Made by a program: the position numbers and the translations under genes
NCBI GenBank assembly: GCA_001772615.1
Contig: MEUZ01000003.1
Location: 76,450-109,697 of the forward strand
DNA: 33,248 nucleotides
Source of the DNA: a candidate division WWE3 bacterium RIFCSPHIGHO2_01_FULL_40_23
GTDB lineage: Bacteria > Patescibacteriota > WWE3 > UBA101185 > 2-01-FULL-41-18
Reading direction: 5' to 3'
Shown here: piece after piece, positions 7,930-17,800 of the stretch
Numbering within the stretch: the stretch's first letter is position 1
Layout of the letters: every line of letters begins with the position of its first letter
The notes under the pieces: generated by a model
Database searches by the model: none
Seen by the model: the letters and a program-made list of their open reading frames with translations, nothing else
What the model was told of the DNA's origin: nothing

Positions 7930-9955
7930 GCCTAAATAAGAGTTCTTTATCGGTGAGGAGCTCTACGGTTTGGCTTTTCCCATTTAGGGTTACAATGTGC
8001 TTATCGTTATTGGTCCCCGGCTGTTTTTGAAGATATAGGTAATACAGCTTATCTTTTAAAAGACTTGAAGGAATTTCATACTTGAAGGTTATAGTTTTAC
8101 TTTCATTCGGAGGAAGAGTTATATGTCCAGCAAAATAAACTTTGCCTCTTTCTTCCCCTTTGTCTGCTTCAGTTGAGCCGTCGGAACCTTCAGTACTTAC
8201 TAAACTTGAGCCCGCAGGAGCATAAACTCTTACCCAATCGCGATAAACTTTTACTAATGGCTCGTAGCCTGGCATAGGCTGGCCGTACTTATAGTTAATC
8301 ACAACATCATGCATCCATTTTCCACCATCCTGATAAATCTTATGCGAAACTTCTTTGGTGACAAAAATATTTGTCTTATCCCCCCCAAGGTTTGTTGAAA
8401 CAACATATGAATAATCTCCCTTGTCATAATTAACAATCCTTCCGGAAAAGTTATATTTCTCAAGAAGCTCTGAAGCTTTGGGATCATCAAAGACATAAAC
8501 CAGAATATGTTTTTCAGTCGCAAGTTTTACAGCCGCCTCCGTAAATTTAGGCCAAAGATTCTTATCAGCCTTATACATATTAAGAAGCATCTCCTCCATT
8601 AGATCGCCTAAAACTTTCTTTCTTCCCGCCTGCTCCCTAAGGCTCAAACTTGCAAGCTTTTCAAGTTCCAAAGTAACGTTATTTGAATCATAAGTAAATC
8701 CGTTTAGCGTGACGGGACCAGTAACCTTCAAGAGCTCGCTTACCACATTTGTGTCTATTGCAAACACACCGTTTAAAGGCTTGGCCGAAGGATGCCCGGC
8801 CCAAGCGGCTTGCCTATAAAATTTCATCCAGTAGTCAACAGAAGTTGGATAGTCGGGGTAATAGTTGGCGTCCCTTCCCCATGTATGCTCTACTTTAAGA
8901 TATTCTCTATAAGGAGGGAGGGGAGCGGGCCAGGGTTGAGTATATGGCGTGTCGGTAAGAGCAATATAATCGTCAATGCTATACATATCATTTGAGGTAA
9001 AATCGGAGTTAAGTTTCCCGTCTCTAACACGAAACGTGGCAAAGTTGGTCCAAAAGCCACCAGTCGCTCTCAACTCTGCATTATTTTGCATAATAATCGC
9101 GTAGCGCTTCTCCTGCCCTACTCCAAGAAGCGGGGGCACTATGGTAAGAGCTGCCTTAATATCCGGACCAAATTCCGAGGCCTTGGCAAGGTATTGCTGT
9201 GAAGCTTCTATATTTGAACGGATAGGAACTCCCTTAAAATTCTCCGGGTATCTTTTTGCGTCAACCTGCAAAAGCTCCTCACCCACCTTGTCAGCCTTCT
9301 CAATTACCCCATCCATTTTTTCCGCGACTTCAGGCATGACCTTAACCCAAAGCGCAAAAGCATCGGCAAGGCCAGAACCAGCATTAGGGTCTATGATCTC
9401 ACTTTCTTTTTTCAGTTTAAAACCGGCAGCATCCGCAAAGGGCTCCGCAACAACAACAAACTCGGAGATTGCATCTATTGCATAGACTCCAGCGTTAATA
9501 AAGTGTTCGGAATCGGAAAAATAGTCTTTTGTAGGGGCAAAACTCTTAGCCCAAGGGAAGTTACCATCCCTCACCTTCCTCAAATCAAGTATATCTACCC
9601 TTAGCTGATTCAACGCTTCTTTTATTTTTTCAACATCCTGAAGCTTAAATTCCTTCTCCAAAAGAGCCTTATCTTCTTTAATTTTGTTGACTTGAGCTAT
9701 TACAGCGTAGGAAGGCTTGATAACAAAAATAAATAAAATAATACCGATAACCGCGGCCACTGCTAAAAAAGCTCCTCCGTAAATGCTAAGCTTCTTATAA
9801 AATCTTTGAGAAGCTTCTTCAGACATTCCAAATAGCGGCTTTCTTAAAAGAGTTTGGGGTACACCTTTAGGCTTTGGTGTAAACAAAGCTTTTAAATTAT
9901 TGAAATTAAAAGAGAAACCTTTTGGTTTCCAGAATTTAGATTCTCCCATATTCAT
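7925..9955 (-). CDS. DUF4012 domain-containing membrane-anchored protein
   Basis: Single N-terminal TM; GQEKRYAIIMQNNAELRATGGFWTNFATFRVRDGKL is typical of DUF4012; large extracytoplasmic domain. Confidence 0.88.
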   Translation of the reverse strand: MNMGESKFWKPKGFSFNFNNLKALFTPKPKGVPQTLLRKPLFGMSEEASQRFYKKLSIYGGAFLAVAAVIGIILFIFVIKPSYAVIAQVNKIKEDKALLEKEFKLQDVEKIKEALNQLRVDILDLRKVRDGNFPWAKSFAPTKDYFSDSEHFINAGVYAIDAISEFVVVAEPFADAAGFKLKKESEIIDPNAGSGLADAFALWVKVMPEVAEKMDGVIEKADKVGEELLQVDAKRYPENFKGVPIRSNIEASQQYLAKASEFGPDIKAALTIVPPLLGVGQEKRYAIIMQNNAELRATGGFWTNFATFRVRDGKLNSDFTSNDMYSIDDYIALTDTPYTQPWPAPLPPYREYLKVEHTWGRDANYYPDYPTSVDYWMKFYRQAAWAGHPSAKPLNGVFAIDTNVVSELLKVTGPVTLNGFTYDSNNVTLELEKLASLSLREQAGRKKVLGDLMEEMLLNMYKADKNLWPKFTEAAVKLATEKHILVYVFDDPKASELLEKYNFSGRIVNYDKGDYSYVVSTNLGGDKTNIFVTKEVSHKIYQDGGKWMHDVVINYKYGQPMPGYEPLVKVYRDWVRVYAPAGSSLVSTEGSDGSTEADKGEERGKVYFAGHITLPPNESKTITFKYEIPSSLLKDKLYYLYLQKQPGTNNDKHIVTLNGKSQTVELLTDKELLFRL

Positions 9956-10587
9956 AAAGCCCCTCTTGCTTTCAAAACAGCGAAAGGCGTTTTAAGTATT
10001 ATATACATATCCAGAAAAAAAGAACATCTCTTAACATAGTCTACCTCAATTCTTATCCTTTGATCAAATGTCACTTCCGATCTTCCTCCAGTCTGCCATA
10101 ACCCTGTGATACCAGGTTTGACTGATAAAACCTTATCAATAAGTACTTTCGCCTCTTTATTTTCCCTCTCAAATCTTTCAACTTCGTCCGGCCTGAAAGG
10201 TCTTGGACCGACAAAGCTCATTTCCCCTTTTAAGACGTTAATAAATTGAGGAAATTCATCAATACTGTATTTTCTTATAAAGCTACCTATTCTTGTTATT
10301 CTGGGATCATCCTTTAATTTATGGTTTCCGCTTCTTAGCTTTTCCAGAAATTTAAGATCAGAGAATAATATTTCGTCAGCATTTTTAATCATTGATCTAA
10401 ATTTAAAAAGGTTAAACATCTTCCTTCCTTTTCCCACCCTTGGCTGATGGTAAATAGGCGAGCCTTTGTCCTCTAGAGCTATCAGAAGAGAAAATAGAAG
10501 ACCAAAAGGAAAAAACAAAGTCAGTGCTGATAGAGCTATTAATATATCCATTAACCGCTTAACTACCTTGTACATATAAACTCTCAA
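9952..10587 (-). CDS. Monotopic sugar phosphotransferase (undecaprenyl-phosphate phosphoglycosyl transferase)
   Basis: KVVKRLMDILIALSALTLFF...VGPRPFRPDEVERF...VKPGITGLWQTGGRSEVTFDQRIRIEVDYV; bacterial sugar transferase domain. Likely true start at M5 (10575). Confidence 0.95.
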   Translation of the reverse strand: MRVYMYKVVKRLMDILIALSALTLFFPFGLLFSLLIALEDKGSPIYHQPRVGKGRKMFNLFKFRSMIKNADEILFSDLKFLEKLRSGNHKLKDDPRITRIGSFIRKYSIDEFPQFINVLKGEMSFVGPRPFRPDEVERFERENKEAKVLIDKVLSVKPGITGLWQTGGRSEVTFDQRIRIEVDYVKRCSFFLDMYIILKTPFAVLKARGAL

Positions 10588-11683
10588 CGGAAGCCTTTAC
10601 TGCGCCCATGAAAGCTTCCTTGTTAAACTTTTTGGCTTGGCTGATGCAATCCTGGCTATTATACCTTAAAGGATCAAAACTCCTTAGTGCATCCATAAGA
10701 GCTTCAGAGCTTTGAGGATAAAAAAACATACCTGTTTTTCCCTCAACTACTGTTTCAACAGCTCCCCCTCCTCTATAAGCAACCACAGGCTTGCCTAAGC
10801 TCATAGCTTCAACCGGCGTGATACCAAAATCCTCCTCTTGAGGAAATAAAAGCGCTTTACAAGATACCATAAGTTTTCTTTTGTCCTCATCACTCACGTA
10901 ACCCAAAAATTTCACTCTTGAACTTGACAACCCCTCAAGCCTTTTTCTGTCCGGGCCTTCCCCCGCTATAAGAAGATCTACCGAAAGTCTGTCGCAGGCT
11001 TCAATAGCAATTTCAATCTTTTTCCAAGAAAGAAGCCTTGATACTATAAGGTAATATGGTTCCATCTTTAAATTTGGTGTTAGGTTTTTAGCCTCCAAGC
11101 TATCGGTAAAGGGATGAATTACCTCGGAATTACAGCCATAAAGCTTCAATATTTTCCTTTGAACACTTTTTGAGTTCGCTATAAATTTATCAACTCTTTG
11201 TGAAGCCGTATAATCCCACAACCTCATGTAGCTTATGGGCAATAAAGATAGAGTTTTAAAAACTTTTCCCAGACGTCCTTTTAATGAGGCTTCATTCTTA
11301 AAGTACTCATTTGTTTCCCAAAGCATTCTTGGAGGAGAGTGTCTGAAACATAAATGGACAGTGTTTGGTTTTGTGATGATCCCATGAGCAAATCTAGATG
11401 AGCTTGATATCACAACCTTAAAATCTGAAAAATCAAACCTTTCAAAAGCCAGCGGAAATAAAAGAGCCAAAGCGTAAGCTCTGTAAAGAGTTTCAATACC
11501 GGGAAGCTTTTGCATAAAAGAGGTTACAAGATTTATCTTTTCTTTCTTTGCTATCTCCTGCCATCTCTCTGACGCAAAAGAAGTATATATCGGAGCATCG
11601 GGAAACATTTCGTGAAGGCAGAGAACTACTCTTTCTGCACCTCCAAACTGAACTAAATCATCATGAACAATTGCAACCTTCAT
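10559..11683 (-). CDS. GT4 family glycosyltransferase
   Basis: MKVAIVHDDLVQFGGAERVV...YYLIVSRLLSWKKIEIAIEA...EDFGITPVEAMSLGKPVVAYRGGGAVETV. Confidence 0.95.
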   Translation of the reverse strand: MKVAIVHDDLVQFGGAERVVLCLHEMFPDAPIYTSFASERWQEIAKKEKINLVTSFMQKLPGIETLYRAYALALLFPLAFERFDFSDFKVVISSSSRFAHGIITKPNTVHLCFRHSPPRMLWETNEYFKNEASLKGRLGKVFKTLSLLPISYMRLWDYTASQRVDKFIANSKSVQRKILKLYGCNSEVIHPFTDSLEAKNLTPNLKMEPYYLIVSRLLSWKKIEIAIEACDRLSVDLLIAGEGPDRKRLEGLSSSRVKFLGYVSDEDKRKLMVSCKALLFPQEEDFGITPVEAMSLGKPVVAYRGGGAVETVVEGKTGMFFYPQSSEALMDALRSFDPLRYNSQDCISQAKKFNKEAFMGAVKASVESLYVQGS

Positions 11684-11690
11684 AATATCT

Positions 11691-12611
11691 TTATATATAT
11701 CTTCTCATTAATGCTATCTTAACTTGTAACCAGATAGCTAAATAAATCAAAAAGTTAATAAGAGGGTTATACTTTTTCTTAAGGTGCTTATCGTAAAAGA
11801 GCTTATTATCACTCCAAAATGCTTGGATCATTTCTCTCCTATGAAAAGCAGTAGCTTTTGATATTTCTCTTGTTTCCTTTTTTATCCCTGAAGAAATGCC
11901 TTTATAGTGCAAAACCTTCACTCTCGGATAATAAGTTACCTTCCATCCTTTTTCCTTGACCCTGTAGCACGTATCAATATCTTCGGCATACATAAAATAG
12001 TCTTCCGAAAATTTACCTCCTATGTCAGACAAAGCCTCACGCCTCATCATCATAAATGTGCCTGAACACGAATCTATTTCATGTTCGTTACTCATATCTT
12101 TCCATGTCAAATGATAGCCGCCAAAAAGTTTGGAGTGCGCTACTAACTCTTCAAGACCAAGATAATATGTTAAAGAGTTCCAAGGTGTTGGAAAACCTCT
12201 ATGGGATGACATATCAACATTCCCCGAAGAGGCAAGAACAACTTTACAGGTAGAAATCCCTACATCTTTACGAGAGTCCATGTACCTTATCATTTCAGGC
12301 AGTGTCTCCTCTTCCACTATTGAATCGGGATTTAAAAGAAGAATATACCTGCCTGTTGACAGGGAAACGGCAAGATTATTTCCCCTCGGAAAGCCTATAT
12401 TTTTAAGTGGAGCTACTGGTATTACCTCCTGATACTCCCTTGAAACCATTTCTATAGTCCCATCCCCTCCTTCAGAGTTATCTATAACAAAAACCTCCCA
12501 GCTAAAACCCGACTGCGCAAGCTTCTGTTGGGAAAGCCGCAGCGCATCAAGATTTTTTTTAACCCACTCCTTCGCTTTATAATTTAGAATTATTATTGAT
12601 ATATCCACCAT
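11691..12611 (-). CDS. GT2 family glycosyltransferase (rhamnosyltransferase-like)
   Basis: DISIIILNYKAKEWVKKNLDAL...VIDNSEGGDGTIEM...LLNPDSIVEE...YFMYAEDIDTCYRVKEKGWKVTYYP. Confidence 0.94.
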   Translation of the reverse strand: MVDISIIILNYKAKEWVKKNLDALRLSQQKLAQSGFSWEVFVIDNSEGGDGTIEMVSREYQEVIPVAPLKNIGFPRGNNLAVSLSTGRYILLLNPDSIVEEETLPEMIRYMDSRKDVGISTCKVVLASSGNVDMSSHRGFPTPWNSLTYYLGLEELVAHSKLFGGYHLTWKDMSNEHEIDSCSGTFMMMRREALSDIGGKFSEDYFMYAEDIDTCYRVKEKGWKVTYYPRVKVLHYKGISSGIKKETREISKATAFHRREMIQAFWSDNKLFYDKHLKKKYNPLINFLIYLAIWLQVKIALMRRYI

Positions 12612-12614
12612 AAC

Positions 12615-13586
12615 CTATGCTCTATACTCCTCAAATCTTATTTTTTGAGTGTACCTTTCGTAAATACCGACAGGATAACCGCACATCTTAGCTGCATCTC
12701 CGAGCACAACAAGAATTGGTATAAACAAAAAAGCCAATGCAGTCTTTACCTCATGCTCATCCGGGAAATGGCCCAGGTACCTGTAGAAAAACTTGCTGAA
12801 ATAGCCAAGCTCCGCCGCAAAAAACGGAAGCAGCCATAAGAAAGATATCGTAAATGATAGGTAAACGAACAAAAAACCTGTTAGGTACGCCGTATATCTG
12901 ATTAAGTGTCTTGCAGTCCAAAGTTTCGCATGCCCATCACCTCGCGCGTACAAATAATACTGCTTAATAAAATCATACGCATTTGATCTAGGCCTCCAGT
13001 AAACTATCGCGTCTGGCTCAAACTTAAACTTAAAACCGGAAAGCTTAAGCTTTATGTCAAATATCAAATCCTCGCAAATCGGGAGCCACTCAGGATATCC
13101 TCCAACCTTCTTCCAGGCGTACTTTCTAAAAGCAACCGATCTTGAGGAAGGGAGAAATTTATCCTCCTCAACCTCATCAATTATTGGTATAGTCGCACCG
13201 GCAAGGCACTTTTCAAAAAAACTTCGGGCTTCAGGCTTAAAAAAACCACAGACGACATCAACATCAGGTGATGAAAAATGCCTTGTAAGCTTCTCAAACC
13301 AATCTTTCTTAAGCCTTGTGCCACCGTCACAAACGGCAATCACATCACAGCTAGAACTTTCAATAGCCGCGTTTCTGCCTTGCGACCTGCTTGCACCCTT
13401 TATTACAATCAATTTCACCCTTCCTTTTAGATTTTCAGTTGTTTGATCCGCTGAACCGCCATCAACAAATATAAGCTCATCCGGCTTTTCGGTCTGCTCT
13501 TTTATATCGGCCAAAACGCTCTTTATATTTTCACCTTCATTAAAAACAGTTGAAATTAAAGCCTTCATCCGTATTATTCTACACAA
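12615..13586 (-). CDS. GT2 family glycosyltransferase with C-terminal TM segments
   Basis: MKALISTVFNEGENIKSVLADIKEQTEKPDELIFVDGGSADQT...ICEDLIFDIKLKLSGFKFKFEPDAIVYWRPR. Probable start at internal ATG 13568 (MKALIS). Confidence 0.93.
   Translation of the reverse strand: MCRIIRMKALISTVFNEGENIKSVLADIKEQTEKPDELIFVDGGSADQTTENLKGRVKLIVIKGASRSQGRNAAIESSSCDVIAVCDGGTRLKKDWFEKLTRHFSSPDVDVVCGFFKPEARSFFEKCLAGATIPIIDEVEEDKFLPSSRSVAFRKYAWKKVGGYPEWLPICEDLIFDIKLKLSGFKFKFEPDAIVYWRPRSNAYDFIKQYYLYARGDGHAKLWTARHLIRYTAYLTGFLFVYLSFTISFLWLLPFFAAELGYFSKFFYRYLGHFPDEHEVKTALAFLFIPILVVLGDAAKMCGYPVGIYERYTQKIRFEEYRA
13576..13581 (-). promoter_or_regulatory. -10 (TAGAAT), 7 nt from ATG 13568 of the divergent GT2 gene
   Basis: Minus strand TAGAATAATACGGATGAAGGC. 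Confidence 0.4.
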
Positions 13587-13598
13587 AAAGAATGGGTT

Positions 13599-13626
13599 TT
13601 GCCCTAAGAGGGGAACCTGTCATAAT
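13599..13626 (+). promoter_or_regulatory. Promoter of flippase gene (TTGCCC-16-CATAAT), 8 nt from ATG
   Basis: TTGCCC at 13599-13604, CATAAT at 13621-13626, ATG at 13635. Confidence 0.5.
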
Positions 13627-13634
13627 AAAAAAAT

Positions 13635-14834
13635 ATGCTAAAAAAGCTCTTTACGGTAGGAAGTGGAAATTTCGTAAACGGTTTGGGGGGATTTTTATAT
13701 CTGATAGCTGTCGCAAAGACTCTTACCATTGAAGACTTCGGGAAATACGCGCTGCTGGTTTTTACATTTGGTCTTTTTTCCAAACTTACTGAATTTGGAA
13801 CCACCTCATCATTCGTAACCCAAAGTATAAAGCTTAACCAAGATCATAAAGCCTCCCTCCTTGTGTTAAAGCTTATTCTGACATTTCTTATTTCTTTAAT
13901 ATCTCTTCCCTTTCTTTATTATTACAAAATGTCAACTTTAACCATATCCACAGTCTTTTTAATCGGGCTCTTTAGTTACGCCTTAAATGACTACCTTTTT
14001 GCAATTTTCCAGTTAAATGAAGATTTTTTTAAAACAACTCTTGTTAATAGTCTCCCTGCAATCGTAAAGGCGACAGCGTCCTGTCTTTTGCTTTCGGGCT
14101 TTTTTAAAGTTGGACTTTCTGGAGCCTTATCAATTTATTTTATGTCACTTTTATCAAGTCTTCTAATAGCTCCTTTTGCAAAAACGGGAGTGCTAAAAAA
14201 ACTAAGCCTCAAAGAAGGGATTGTAAACCTGGTCAAATACGGCTTCGGAGCGGGCATTTCTCAGACACTAAACTTATCTACACCCGCAATAAACTCAAAT
14301 CTGATAAAACTTTCCTCTACATTCTCTGATGTGGGTATTTTTTCTCTTGCGGAAAAAATCTCAACCATATTTTCACTTCTTTCACTCTCCATTTTTACAA
14401 TTCTTCTGCCTCATAAAGCCAAGGAAGTAAAAAAAACAGGAAAATATAACTTTAACCAAATAGGCTTTTTCTCACTTCTTACGCTATTTTCTATTACAAT
14501 TATGCTACTTCTTTCAAAACCGGTGATGCTTTTCGTATTTGAGAATAAGTATGAGGAGTCTTTACCTGTGCTTTACATTATGACGATATCGGCTGGGATC
14601 ATGGCAATAACAACCTTTATGGATAATTTCTTCATTATTTTTGAGGAAAACAAAACCCTTCTTCAAATAAACAGTGCGAGAATATTAACTTTGGTTGTTT
14701 TGTCAGTATTTTTAATAAAAAGTTATGGAATCATGGGCGCTTCATACTCAAACCTGATTTCTTCCGGAATATCGTTCCTGATTACCGCTTACGCAATAAA
14801 AAAGATTAACGGAAAAAAACTTAATCCTTACTAG
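13635..14834 (+). CDS. Polysaccharide flippase (Wzx/MATE-like, MOP superfamily)
   Basis: About 12 predicted TMs; LKKLFTVGSGNFVNGLGGFLYLIAVAKTLTIEDFGKYALLVFTFGLFSKLTEFG is typical of polysaccharide biosynthesis flippases. Confidence 0.93.
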   Translation: MLKKLFTVGSGNFVNGLGGFLYLIAVAKTLTIEDFGKYALLVFTFGLFSKLTEFGTTSSFVTQSIKLNQDHKASLLVLKLILTFLISLISLPFLYYYKMSTLTISTVFLIGLFSYALNDYLFAIFQLNEDFFKTTLVNSLPAIVKATASCLLLSGFFKVGLSGALSIYFMSLLSSLLIAPFAKTGVLKKLSLKEGIVNLVKYGFGAGISQTLNLSTPAINSNLIKLSSTFSDVGIFSLAEKISTIFSLLSLSIFTILLPHKAKEVKKTGKYNFNQIGFFSLLTLFSITIMLLLSKPVMLFVFENKYEESLPVLYIMTISAGIMAITTFMDNFFIIFEENKTLLQINSARILTLVVLSVFLIKSYGIMGASYSNLISSGISFLITAYAIKKINGKKLNPY

Positions 14835-17800
14835 ACTTTTCATATTCCGCCTCTAAATCGCTTAATTGCCTTTTAAGAACGGGAAGATCTTTAACTTTAG
14901 ACAAAGCTAGAGGGTCACCCTCAAGAGATTTTTTCTGTATCCAATCAATCTCATTTCTTAAATAGCTGACCTTCTCTAAGGTCACTTCGGCTCTAGACTT
15001 AACTCTTGCAAGGACAAGATCCCCATCAGAACCAAGAAGCACCGTATCTGAAAACTTTGACGAAAGTTTTTCATATCTTCTTTGACTTGTAATGTAAACA
15101 ATGGCTTCATTAAAATCGGCATCATTAATGCGATCAAACAATGGATTATAATCTACAGCTCTCACCTCGCTATCGCTATAAAAGAGGGGAAGAGGTTTTT
15201 CTATTCTGTCATAATACAAAGGTTCACCTATCCCAGTAAGATTATCTTTAAGAAGGACAAGCCTGGCCTTAGATCCTGTGCTATCAGACACATATACAAG
15301 CCCCCTTACATAAAAAAGATATAACAGACCAAGTCCCGAAATCAGATAAACAAACAAAAACCTCAATAACTTGCTGTCGCCTTTCTTTAATAGGTTAAGA
15401 AAGGCCTCAAACAAAGTATAAAGGCCAAACGCTGTAAAAATAGCTAAGAACGGATAAATAGGCATTATGTACCAAACCAGTTTTGACACTGCGGATGAAA
15501 AAAACAGGAAAATAAAAAGAGACCAGATAAAAACAAGCCGAAAATTACTGTTAGTAAATTTCTGTAGAAGATTAACACCGACAACCTTCCACCTTAGAAG
15601 TACAGATGAAACTAACGCCAATAGTGAAACAAGCAAACCTATAAACCAAACTCTCATACTTGTTTTAAGAACCGTTATATACCAAAAGAAAGGCTCCCCC
15701 TTCCCTTCAACCGATTCGGTTGCCCTCTTTAAAACATGGTAACCAAAATAGGTTTTCGTGAAACTCTCTCCAAATTGAAAATACTGATGTAAATGCCAGG
15801 GAAGACCCGCAAGTAAGAAGGTAAAAAGATAAAAACAAGGAAGAGTTAAACTTTTTTTGGTAATCTCCCTTCTATCTCTTATAAGAAAAAAACCGAAAGT
15901 TAAAAGGATAATAAAAAGAGATAAAATTCCTACAACTCCCTTTGTCATAACCGAAAGCCCGCCAAAAAACCCAGCCAGTGCCCCAAGCTTTATATCTTTC
16001 TTATCTAAAGATAGGGAAAAAAAGTAAGTTGAAATTGTGATAAAAAAAGTCAAGGTAACATCAAGCATCCCAACCCTGGAATAGTAAAGATATTGTGATG
16101 TGGTAAGTAAAATCATGGAAGACAGAAAACCTATGTGCGCATTAAACATTTTCTTACCCATAAAATAGACTACAACAACTGTCGCAAACCCAAAAATCGC
16201 AGAAGGCAACTTAACTGAAAGGCTGTTAAAGCCTAAAAGTTTCATAAACAAGGCTGAACTCCACATATAAAACGGGGGCTTTTCAAGCCATTCTTTCCCT
16301 TCCTCCCAGCTTTGCGTCAAGTAGTTACCGCTTATAACCATGTTTTTAGAAACTTTTGCGTATATAGCCTCATCCCAGGGAATTAAATGATTAACGGATA
16401 AATTAACAAAGATCAAAAGAGATCCAATCAAGAATATTAATGCTAGAAACGAGGCATTTCTTGAAGTTATATAGGAAAAAAGATTATTTATATCATAAAG
16501 CTTACCCAAAACAGTTTTAGATATTACAAATGAGAGAAACAAAATAATCCAAAAAAACTCCGCGTTATATGAATAAAAAATTCCCGACACCAAAAAACTT
16601 AACGCCGATGCTCCCAGTGAAGCTAACAAATACTTTTCACTTCTGTCACTAGACTCACTTGCGGCATAAAACGTCGTTCCTAGCAAAATAACTGTGAAAA
16701 GTGTAAACACAATCATTCCCAGAAACCCCGTTTCGGATAATATTTCTCCCCAGATACTATGAGCAGGCACTCTCACTAAAAGCGCTGCAGGATCTCTTGA
16801 ATAGTAAGAGGCTGCAACTTTAGTGTCTTTAAAATGTTCAAAGAAACTACCATACCCTCCCCCAAGAACGGGAAATTTTTCAAAGACCTCATATGCACCC
16901 TGAAGGAGCATCAAGTGGGAAGCAAATGAATCACCGCGATAATGAAAGTACGCGTCAACTTTCTGCCTTAAAAGGCTTTCAGGATTTCTGTAGCCTAAAG
17001 TAGCTGGGATTGAAAGAAGAAAAACCGCCAGCAACACATAAAGAAGGCTTCTGGCTTTAAATCTTATAACTAAAATGTAAGCCACAAAAACCGTCATGGA
17101 TACAAAAAAACCAATCCAGGCGCTTCTGGAGTTCGTTAAAAGGAGGATTAAAAACATAAAGACTGACATGAATGAATAGAAAACTTTGGCAGTTTTAGAT
17201 TTTGCCGATATTAAAAGCCCAAGTACAACTGGGATCATTGCCGAAATAAACCCACCGTAATGGTTCACATCCCAAAAAACGGATCCTACTCTTGATAACT
17301 TCCCTGGTATCCTCCATAAGGCACCAAAAATTATTCCGTATTTGATATCAAGAACAAATTGAAGTGAGGCTATAACGGCCGTGCCAAAAGCAACAAGTGA
17401 GTAAAATTTAATAAGTGAAAGCACAAACTTCACTCCGTATCTTTCTGATAAGTAACTAAGAAGAATGTAAAGAAAAACCATCGTTGCATAGAACGTAAGG
17501 ACAAGAAGGCTTGAGACTAGATTTCGGGAGTTAAAAAGCGATATAACCCTTATTAGAAAAAGTGCTAAAAGGACCAAAAGCATAGGATCAAGAAGAAATT
17601 TTTTAACTTTTAAGAAATCTCTTGTCTTTTTAAACCACAAGATAAACTTAAAAACGGAAGTCGCAAGTATGGCAAGAATTACTATTCTTATAGGCAAAAC
17701 GTCCCATTTCACTAAACTAAAAACCTCTTTGTGCAAAAGAGGTGATACTAGTAGAAGGAAAATAAAAGCGGATCTTAAATCCTCATATGCTAGAAAGACA

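Noticed and set aside
9141-9485. Plus-strand ORF of 114 aa antisense to the DUF4012 gene
   Set aside because: Fully embedded antisense to a well-supported CDS, Ser/Ala/Pro-rich low-complexity translation, no recognisable domain.
13054-13446. Plus-strand ORF of 130 aa
   Set aside because: Antisense to a clear GT2 gene; no domain signature.
17723-17743. Inverted repeat ACCTCTTT-gtgca-AAAGAGGT near the 5' end of the 1007-aa fusion gene
   Set aside because: An 8-bp stem with a short loop is expected by chance in about 33 kb once all loop lengths are considered; no U-tract or regulatory context.
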